From assembly GCA_016745075.1 (NCBI GenBank), contig JADGDD010000014.1:1-64000 (forward strand): a stretch of 64,000 nucleotides of DNA, given 5' to 3'. The notes under the pieces are model-generated. The model had not been told where the DNA came from, made no database searches, and saw nothing but the letters and a program-made list of their open reading frames with translations. The stretch is from Planctomycetota bacterium. GTDB lineage: Bacteria > Planctomycetota > UBA11346. Positions 57,748 through 64,000 of the stretch are shown here, one piece after another (the stretch's first letter is position 1; every line of letters starts with the position of its first letter). The translations under genes and the position numbers were made by a program.

Positions 57748-59553
57748 TCACTTGCGAACTCGCTGAGATGCCAGTAAGGCCCACAAGGTTTCGGTATCAG
57801 TTTGTTTCACTCCGGGCAAAGCGCAGGCTTCGCCTAGTGTTTTGGGCTGGCGATCTTGTAGGCGGTTACGGCCTTCAGTGGAGAGCGCAGTAATTGCAGA
57901 ATAGTCAAAATTATCCGGTATAATCATGTCACGCATGCGTTCCATTTTTTCTATGGTGGCGCGCTGGCGTTGAAGATAGTGGCTATAACGAAGTTCAATC
58001 CAGACTTGTTCTGCTGTAATCGGATCAAGATTATTAATTTCAGGGATAAGCTCAGTGGTTTCAGATAGACTTTTCGACTCACCTGCAATGCGGCGAATGA
58101 GCGCATCATCAACAGTGGTAAGAATGCCGGTAACGAGTGTCTCTTTTTGTGCGACTATTTGTGCACGTTCTGTGTCTACTAGACCACACCGAGCGGCCAA
58201 AGGTGTGAGACGGCGATCGGCATTGTCGCCACGCAAATAGAGACGGTGTTCAGCGCGACTTGTGAACATACGATATGGTTCTTCTGGCATGCGAGTTACC
58301 AGATCATCAATAAGAACGCCACCGTAACTATCTGCGCGAGTGAGCATGAGTGGGTCTTGATCAGTTAGACTTAAAGCAGCGTTGGCTCCAGCAACTAAAC
58401 CCTGAATGGCTGCTTCTTCATAACCAGAGGTGCCGTTAATTTGTCCAGCGCAATAGAGGCCAGCCACAGAACGTACTGCGAGTAGGTGGTCTAATTGAGC
58501 GGCATGCACAACATCGTATTCTACTGCGTAGCCATAGCGTAAAACATGGGCATTGCTAAGCGCGGGAATATTATTGAGAACCGCATCTTGCACATCCATA
58601 GGTAAGCTGGTTGATAAACCATTAACGTAGACTTCTTGCGTAGCACGACCTTCTGGTTCTAGAAATAAATTATGTTGCTGGCGGTCAGCAAAGCGCACAA
58701 CTTTATCTTCTATAGACGGGCAATAACGTGGGCCAACCGAATCAATTTGACCATTATACATTGGTGCGCGGTCTAAATTATCGAGAATAATCTGATGTGC
58801 TGCTGGTGTCGTATAACAACTGTGACAGGGAATTTGATTTTGCGGTAATTCTTTTGTTAAAAAACTAAAAGGGCTTGGCTTGTCATCACCAGGTTGTTCT
58901 GTGCATAGACCCCAATCAATGCTCGCGCCATGAATGCGCATAGGGGTGCCTGTTTTTTGTCGTAATAACCGAAGTCCTAAATGACTGAGGCTTTCAGATA
59001 AACCACCAGCCGCTGCATCACCCATACGGCCACCACTAGTTTTTGTTTCGCCTTGGTGCATGAGGCCCATTAAAAATGTACCCGTTGTGAGGACGACACG
59101 TGTGCTTGAAAGAATGCGGCCATCGCGCAGGCCAACCCCAGTGGTTTCTTTTCCTGTTGTTCCATCTTTGGTTTCAATAGAAACGGCTTCACCTTGGACA
59201 GGAAAAATATTGTCGGCTGATTCAACATAATGTTTGGCAAAAGTATTATAGGCTGTTTTATCGCACTGTGCACGTGGGCTCCACATAGCAGGGCCCTTGC
59301 TGCGCCCCAGCATACGAAATTGAATACCAGCGCTATCGGTTGCTAGGCCCATCATACCACCAAGTGCGTCTACTTCGCGGGCAAGCTGACCTTTTGCCAT
59401 ACCGCCAATGGCAGGGTTGCAGCTCATTTTACCAATAGTGTCTAAGTTGCCGCTAACGAGTGCAGTACGGCAGCCTATTCGTGCAGCGGCAAGAGCGGCT
59501 TCTATGCCTGCATGTCCGCCACCAATAACAATTACATCAAAGGAGTTTCTCAT
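57748..59553 (-). CDS. mnmG: tRNA uridine-5-carboxymethylaminomethyl modification enzyme MnmG (GidA)
   Basis: MnmG with MnmE modifies wobble U34 in several tRNAs, using FAD. The FAD motif VIVIGGGHAGIEAALAAAR opens the protein, followed by NPAIGGMAKGQLAREVDALGG, the CPSIEDK-like GPRYCPSIEDKVVRF, LFLEPEGR and GYEEAAIQGLVAGANAA, then the C-terminal MFTSRAEHRLYLRGDNAD. The length of 601 residues is normal. It is not next to rsmG or mnmE. It shares its strand with the TPR gene downstream of its promoter region, which begins 25 bases upstream. Confidence 0.96.
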   Translation of the reverse strand: MRNSFDVIVIGGGHAGIEAALAAARIGCRTALVSGNLDTIGKMSCNPAIGGMAKGQLAREVDALGGMMGLATDSAGIQFRMLGRSKGPAMWSPRAQCDKTAYNTFAKHYVESADNIFPVQGEAVSIETKDGTTGKETTGVGLRDGRILSSTRVVLTTGTFLMGLMHQGETKTSGGRMGDAAAGGLSESLSHLGLRLLRQKTGTPMRIHGASIDWGLCTEQPGDDKPSPFSFLTKELPQNQIPCHSCYTTPAAHQIILDNLDRAPMYNGQIDSVGPRYCPSIEDKVVRFADRQQHNLFLEPEGRATQEVYVNGLSTSLPMDVQDAVLNNIPALSNAHVLRYGYAVEYDVVHAAQLDHLLAVRSVAGLYCAGQINGTSGYEEAAIQGLVAGANAALSLTDQDPLMLTRADSYGGVLIDDLVTRMPEEPYRMFTSRAEHRLYLRGDNADRRLTPLAARCGLVDTERAQIVAQKETLVTGILTTVDDALIRRIAGESKSLSETTELIPEINNLDPITAEQVWIELRYSHYLQRQRATIEKMERMRDMIIPDNFDYSAITALSTEGRNRLQDRQPKTLGEACALPGVKQTDTETLWALLASQRVRK

Positions 59554-59578
59554 ATTTTTTATACCAATTATTGTCTTC

Positions 59579-62131
59579 TTAGGCGGGGTTTGCTATGCCT
59601 TCAATGTCTTTCCAGTTGAGCGCTTGGCCACTGGCGATGTGTTGACGTGCAACAGTAATGATGTTGCTGCCAGGAGAAAGTTCAGCAAGACCATTTAAGG
59701 CATCATCCAATAATTGTTCTCGGCCTTCTTGCTGTAGTAAGACAGCTGCACGTTGGTAGCTATGAATTGCTTGCAGAGAATCATCAAGCGCTTCGCAGAC
59801 TTCGGCTAACTGCATCAGTAATTCGCCATTGGTGCTATTGCTGGTAATAAGTGTTTGCTGAAAACTACGGGCTCTATCAAAATAGCCTTCTGCGATCATG
59901 TCCGAAAATAATAACTGTCCTTGTTCGAGCTCTTCACGGCTATGCCCAGCCTTACGAAGCAGGGTAACAAATTGTTCGCGCTCATCGAGGGCTGGTTTGG
60001 GGGCAAGTTCAGACAGCATCCGTCCAGCTTCTACAGCAAGGCCGAGGTTATTGGTACGTTCGGCAATACTGACAACGGTTGGGAGATCGGTAAGACTTTG
60101 CTTGTCGCGGATAAAGTAATTAACCTCAGCAAGTTGGCAGGCTGCGATAATATTATTGGGTTGCAAAGCGAGCAGGCGATGAAACACCGTTCGTGCTTGC
60201 GTATGTTCTTCTGTGCCGAGAAATAATTGTGAGGATAAACGAAAATGTTTTATCGCCGTTGGGGTATCAGCATCGCGCTGAGCAACGGCAGCAAGGATCA
60301 TGTGGAGTGCTGCGTCCGCAGGAAAGGAACGTAGTGCTGTGGTACAGATGGTGCGGGCTTGCTCAAAATTATTTATAGCAATAGCTGCTTCGGTGGCTTT
60401 GCGCCAATAAATGCCACTTTGGTCTATAAGGCCTAATGCAAATTTTGCTTGTGCCATAGCGAGCAAGTAATCAACGTGTTGTGGATCAAGTTCAAGAATG
60501 CGTTCAAGTGTTTGTGCGAGATCTGCCCATTGTTTATTTTTTTTCTGATGAACGGCAAGCTTTGCCAGTTGTGCTGTTGCGCTATCTCGATCTTTTCTTC
60601 CTTGATAGAGTTGCGCTAATTGCCTGTGGTTATTGCCATCGGATGGGTCTAAGTCAGCAAGTAATTCACGGAGTTGTAAAATAGCTTCATTGTTGGGATC
60701 GTTATCTGTGGTACTTAAACATTGATGAATCACCACTTTTGCTTGATTGGGATCGGTCAGTTCGTAATAGCGGGAGAGCTGTAGAGCAATGTCTGCTTTG
60801 TCTGGCTGAATCAGTAATATGCGTCGCCATGCATGGGCGGCGGTATCTGTATCCTCATTTTTGTAAGAGAGGTGGGCAACAGATTCCAGATTGATAACGG
60901 CTTGTTCTATATCATTGAGGGCAATAAACATACGACCAAGGGCACTGCCACAGACAATGGGGTCTGCGTCAAAGCCTTGAGCTTCACGGATGCAAAAAAT
61001 ACCTTTTTCGTGTTCATCGCGGCGTTCATGATATTCAGCAAGTTTCAGTAATATGTCGCAGATGTTTTGGCTGTCGCCAGTTGTTTGATGACAATGGAGT
61101 AAAGCTTGCAGGGTTTCGTAAGGCGTAATGGAAGCAGCTTCATCTGTTTGGCTAAATGTTTCTATGCATTTCAAAGAATGCGTTAATACGGCAATTGCTT
61201 CATTGATATCGGTTTTACAGAGCACTTGCCCAGCTTGGAGAAAATCTTGAGCGGCACGGGGAATATCATTTTTATGTAATGATATTTTTCCAAGTTCGAC
61301 CAATATTTTTGGATTGTCTGCACCAAGCATCGCGGCGCGTCGCAAAAGGTGTTCGCGTTCTATCCCAGATTCTTCTGCTCGTGTGGCCATGGCAACCAGT
61401 TCAGGCAGGGTGGCTTCTCTGAGGAGTTCTAAATCAAGCAGGTGAGATAGGGCAATGGTAGCACACCATGGAGCCAATGGGCAATAGAGGAAATTATGGG
61501 AGACAGGTATATTTTCATTCCAGCCAGTGAGCAGAAGTTGTTCTGCTTCGCCATAGCTGGAGCCTAGATCTCCACTTGGTAATTTTGCGATAAGGATGGC
61601 AGGTTGCCAATGGAGCATCGGGCCAACATGACTGAGTTCATCACGTCGACGAAGGGCTTCCATCAGCATTGGCCCATGACGAATAGACGTACCTATATCA
61701 CGCTGGTAACGAGACCAAGGATCTGGAGCTGGCGTTTCATGAAATTCAATATCAACATCGTCTTCATAGGATAAAATATCGGTGAAGGACTGTTCAATCA
61801 TGCAGTCGATGGCATCACGGATGCCGTCTGCGGGGAGAAGTTTTTTGTCGAGAATAAAATTGGCGAGTTTGGTGTTGTCGTGGTCGAGGGTATTTGCTAA
61901 GCCCCAAGCGCGTACTTTGTCTCGTGTGGCAAGCCCCACCCACATAATTGCTCGGTAGAGATGGCCAGTAGGGCCACTAGAACAGCTGGAAATAGAGCCT
62001 TCGCTAAAGCCAACCAGCCAATAGATATCAGCATCCTGAGTTTTGACCTGCAAGTGCCCCGTGCGACGGTGGTTGCCGATGCTTTGGATCAGGTCTGGGA
62101 AATCCAATAAGTTGGAGGCTGAGTGTACCAC
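59579..62131 (-). CDS. DUF4388-like N-terminal domain plus TPR repeats
   Basis: The first 150 residues resemble DUF4388/PATAN domains found in PVC and myxobacterial signalling proteins: LLDFPDLIQSIGNHRRTGHLQVKT, IYWLVGFSEGSISSC and LLPADGIRDAIDCMIEQSFTDIL. The remaining about 650 residues hold tetratricopeptide-like repeats (for example AGRMFIALNDIEQAVINLESVAHL, AQAKFALGLIDQSGIYWRKATEAA), which usually serve protein contacts. No signal peptide or membrane helix. The start is a GTG; no better start exists near. Function unknown; a scaffold is the likely role. Confidence 0.75.
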   Translation of the reverse strand: MVHSASNLLDFPDLIQSIGNHRRTGHLQVKTQDADIYWLVGFSEGSISSCSSGPTGHLYRAIMWVGLATRDKVRAWGLANTLDHDNTKLANFILDKKLLPADGIRDAIDCMIEQSFTDILSYEDDVDIEFHETPAPDPWSRYQRDIGTSIRHGPMLMEALRRRDELSHVGPMLHWQPAILIAKLPSGDLGSSYGEAEQLLLTGWNENIPVSHNFLYCPLAPWCATIALSHLLDLELLREATLPELVAMATRAEESGIEREHLLRRAAMLGADNPKILVELGKISLHKNDIPRAAQDFLQAGQVLCKTDINEAIAVLTHSLKCIETFSQTDEAASITPYETLQALLHCHQTTGDSQNICDILLKLAEYHERRDEHEKGIFCIREAQGFDADPIVCGSALGRMFIALNDIEQAVINLESVAHLSYKNEDTDTAAHAWRRILLIQPDKADIALQLSRYYELTDPNQAKVVIHQCLSTTDNDPNNEAILQLRELLADLDPSDGNNHRQLAQLYQGRKDRDSATAQLAKLAVHQKKNKQWADLAQTLERILELDPQHVDYLLAMAQAKFALGLIDQSGIYWRKATEAAIAINNFEQARTICTTALRSFPADAALHMILAAVAQRDADTPTAIKHFRLSSQLFLGTEEHTQARTVFHRLLALQPNNIIAACQLAEVNYFIRDKQSLTDLPTVVSIAERTNNLGLAVEAGRMLSELAPKPALDEREQFVTLLRKAGHSREELEQGQLLFSDMIAEGYFDRARSFQQTLITSNSTNGELLMQLAEVCEALDDSLQAIHSYQRAAVLLQQEGREQLLDDALNGLAELSPGSNIITVARQHIASGQALNWKDIEGIANPA

Positions 62132-62203
62132 GCTGGGTATGCTAGGGCGATTTTAAAAGAGGCACTGAGTAATATAGACAGAGAATCAGGCTGTCTCTTA
62201 CAG

Positions 62204-62812
62204 TTAGAGCTCGTCGTGGGTGTTAAGGAATTCATAAAGAAAACGCAGACAATCAAGCAAGGCAGGCATGCCATGTTGTTTCCACGGACTGAGTACATGG
62301 TAAAAAGCGAGGCTCTCAAGGTGGTCATGATTACGTAGGCTGAGGAAGCGTTTCATGGCGGTGTTGGTGCTTTCGGCAACCTCGCAGATGGCAACAAAAT
62401 CAGTAATGATATCTGCACTAACGGCAACACTTTGGTCGTCGAGAACAGCAGGGATGCGACGGTAAAAGGTGTCGATGTGGAGTGACTGCATCCATGGAAG
62501 CAAGCGGTCATTCCATTTTGCCCAGCAGTGTTTGCGATCAAGCACCTGACCAGGTAAATCATTCCATGGTCGCAGGTCCTCTGGTACCAAGAGATAATGC
62601 AATAAGTGCTGTTCTGCTCGATGGACTTGTAATTTTAAAAGGGTGAGTTGCTCTTCCCAACGGCGAAAGGCATCAAGAAAGCGTGGTTCACCATGGCAAC
62701 ATGAACGAATATCATTGAGCCAACGACTTTGGGTGCGCTCAATAGCGGCTAGGGCCCGACTCAGGTCAAAAGGCGCATTGAGGTCTGTTGGTTGTGGCTG
62801 GTCGTCAGTCAT
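62204..62812 (-). CDS. Helical protein of unknown function
   Basis: A 202-residue, mainly helical protein with many Trp, His and Leu (RWLNDIRSCCHGEPRFLDAFRRWEEQLTLLKLQVHRAEQHLLHYLL). No known family, signal or membrane segment. It ends 73 bases before the TPR gene start on the same strand, so the two may be co-transcribed. A role linked to that scaffold is conceivable. Confidence 0.55.
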   Translation of the reverse strand: MTDDQPQPTDLNAPFDLSRALAAIERTQSRWLNDIRSCCHGEPRFLDAFRRWEEQLTLLKLQVHRAEQHLLHYLLVPEDLRPWNDLPGQVLDRKHCWAKWNDRLLPWMQSLHIDTFYRRIPAVLDDQSVAVSADIITDFVAICEVAESTNTAMKRFLSLRNHDHLESLAFYHVLSPWKQHGMPALLDCLRFLYEFLNTHDEL

Positions 62813-62835
62813 GAGGCCTTTGCTTTAGTGTTTGT

Positions 62836-62870
62836 TAAAAAAGAACCCAGAGTTGTGCACTCTGGGTTCT
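62836..62870 (-). terminator. Rho-independent terminator for the membrane/TPR-like gene
   Basis: A perfect 12-bp stem, AGAACCCAGAGT with ACTCTGGGTTCT, has a five-base loop. On the minus strand it is followed by TTTTTT, directly after the gene ending at 62896. Confidence 0.9.
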
Positions 62871-62895
62871 GTAAGATATTTGTGAGAATAGGTGG

Positions 62896-63702
62896 TTATT
62901 CTTGAGCCGCTGATTCTGTAGGAGCAGCGGTTTCAGCCGTTTCTGGTGTGGCAACAGGTGTGACGTGGTTAAGCCCTGCTTGGTCACGAATAATGTGATT
63001 GTAACGGAAAGCCGCTAGATTGGCGATACCTTTGGCAGATGGCTCTGGGCTGTCTTTGATCATGGAGAGGTGATTCAAGGCACTTTCTTGGAGTGTGGCT
63101 TTTTGCGCTTCTTGCTCCTCATCAGATAATTGTGCAAGCTCTTCCAGATCGAGCTCAGCTAAAGCGTAATGTGCTTTCAGCGTATGCGCAGCAAAGAGTG
63201 AGCCAGCATTTTGCAAAACGGTCTGTGTTAGTGCGCGTGCTTCGGCAATGTTTCCTGCTTGGCGTTGGGCAGCCGCGGCACTGAGTTGTAAGGTCAGGGT
63301 TAAATCTTCAGGTGCATCTTCAGTGAGGAAATCGATACCTTGCTTCGCGTAGTCAATGGCACCAGCAGTGTTGCCTGTATCAAGAGCCATTTGAACAAGT
63401 GCATTACAGGCACGGGCTTTGTATTCAGCAACAACAGACTCGTTGGTCAGTATCGCTTTAAGTTTCTCCTCGTCGTATTGGGGAACCATCGGATAATAGC
63501 TTGGTTGCTCAATAGTAGCATCTTCAAGGGCTTGGGCGCTAGCAGCAAGTGGTGAGCTTTGTTCGGCACTGCGCAAAGACAGGCCAATAACAATAACAAC
63601 AACGAAGCCGAGGAGAACAAAATACCAGTACTTGCCTAATGTATGGAAAAAACCTTCAAGCTTGTCATAAAATGGGTCAGAATAACTCGTGTCTTGGTTC
63701 AT
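62896..63702 (-). CDS. Single-pass membrane protein with TPR-like repeats (YfgM-like layout)
   Basis: A short cytoplasmic N-terminus is followed by one membrane helix (about residues 25-43, YWYFVLLGFVVVIVIGLSL), then about 200 helical residues with TPR-like units (ALVQMALDTGNTAGAIDYAKQGIDF, AQRQAGNIAEARALTQTVL) and a Pro/Thr/Glu-rich tail. The layout recalls YfgM, a periplasmic chaperone associated with the Sec translocon. No BamB-like partner is seen in the window. It has its own terminator and starts downstream of the partial gene at the window edge, with which it may be co-transcribed. Confidence 0.7.
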   Translation of the reverse strand: MNQDTSYSDPFYDKLEGFFHTLGKYWYFVLLGFVVVIVIGLSLRSAEQSSPLAASAQALEDATIEQPSYYPMVPQYDEEKLKAILTNESVVAEYKARACNALVQMALDTGNTAGAIDYAKQGIDFLTEDAPEDLTLTLQLSAAAAQRQAGNIAEARALTQTVLQNAGSLFAAHTLKAHYALAELDLEELAQLSDEEQEAQKATLQESALNHLSMIKDSPEPSAKGIANLAAFRYNHIIRDQAGLNHVTPVATPETAETAAPTESAAQE

Positions 63703-63758
63703 GATATATGTCCTTTTGTTCTGCAGTTGTTCTGGAGAGAGCTCTGCAGGGTATCCTA

Positions 63759-64000
63759 TCAGTGTTGTTGGTTCTGTATGCGGATGCGTATAATGGTGAG
63801 CTTTTCCGCACGTCCAGTAGTAAGGAGTAGTTGCTCATTTTGCTGTGGGAGCTGCTTATTATTGCTGGGCGTTGAAATGGGTTTGCTGTACATAAGAGGA
63901 GTGCTTCCAGGAGAACTATTCAGATTCCAGCCAGCACGTTGTAAGAGCTGGTTGTATGAAACCAGTGACTCTGCGGGAGTTTCTTGTTTGTCAGTGGTGG
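63759..64000 (-). CDS. C-terminal part of an unidentified gene (5' part outside window)
   Basis: An open minus-strand frame runs from the window edge to a TGA at 63759-63761, giving at least 79 residues ending AEKLTIIRIRIQNQQH. It contains a polar Ser/Gln/Asn-rich stretch and no recognisable motif. It lies 57 bases upstream of the YfgM-like gene on the same strand and could be the preceding gene of its operon. It is open across more than 240 bases with protein-like composition, which is the only support. Confidence 0.5.
   Translation of the reverse strand, partial: TTDKQETPAESLVSYNQLLQRAGWNLNSSPGSTPLMYSKPISTPSNNKQLPQQNEQLLLTTGRAEKLTIIRIRIQNQQH

Noticed and set aside
1-64000. CRISPR array
   Set aside because: No regularly spaced direct repeats with unique spacers were found in any intergenic stretch.

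Overview
The window reads as chromosome of a Gram-negative bacterium of the PVC superphylum, most probably Planctomycetota or a close relative. This is inferred from gene content alone. The pointers are an ECF sigma factor fused to a membrane segment and a beta-propeller, a Ser/Thr kinase with an N-terminal zinc ribbon, an extra-long signal peptidase I, PEGA-domain lipoproteins, a formylglycine-enzyme-like protein, a sulfatase, FHA and FapA-type proteins, and a PPi-dependent phosphofructokinase. LptB and a YejM-like protein imply an outer membrane with LPS. BshA implies bacillithiol as the low-molecular-weight thiol. There is one tRNA (Lys, TTT), no rRNA, no CRISPR array and no intact insertion sequence.

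Layout. 1-3.4 kb: accessory, AT-richer island with the 3' part of an RHS gene ending in a DUF2235 lipase-like toxin domain, its MORN-type putative immunity gene and a membrane coiled-coil protein. 3.4-4.15 kb: non-coding, dense in inverted repeats, ending at a tRNA-Lys terminator and tRNA-Lys. 4.3-7.4 kb: ABC1-type kinase coupled to a soluble tandem-PAS chemoreceptor-like protein. 7.5-14.1 kb: signal peptidase I, lptB with a DnaA-box-like cluster upstream, a membrane HExxH protein, a phosphohexomutase, a RanBP2-type zinc-finger protein, cysH and a small membrane protein. 14.2-16.4 kb: FHA protein and receiver-histidine kinase. 16.5-19.2 kb: trmD, rsmG and a radical SAM/SPASM gene.

19.3-28.9 kb: a decayed alpha/beta hydrolase, the sigma-factor/propeller fusion, a secreted thioredoxin-like protein, an FGE-like/PEGA lipoprotein/fluoride channel operon, a DinB-like protein and a PEGA protein. 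29-33.7 kb: bshA, an AEC permease, an ABC-F ATPase and two small unknowns. 33.7-37.5 kb: signalling island with a methyltransferase, a receiver-PP2C phosphatase, a STAS protein and, divergently, the zinc-ribbon kinase. 38-45.7 kb: MacAB-like exporter (adaptor, ATPase, two FtsX permeases) running into a FabB/F-type ketosynthase and a CrtI-like oxidoreductase, which suggests making and exporting an unusual lipid or polyene. 45.7-48.2 kb: pseudokinase fused to a FapA (DUF342) domain.

48.3-64 kb: pfp, a YejM-like membrane sulfatase-fold protein, two membrane proteins (one a zinc peptidase), a sulfatase/GH94 phosphorylase pair with no secretion signals, mnmG, a DUF4388-like/TPR protein and two or three unknown genes. 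Translational coupling by ATGA or TAATG overlaps is common and defines most operons. The strongest candidates for new biology are the exporter-ketosynthase-oxidoreductase operon (including a probable AUU start codon), the pseudokinase-FapA fusion, the partner-switching island, and the RHS lipase toxin locus beside a palindrome-rich non-coding segment.
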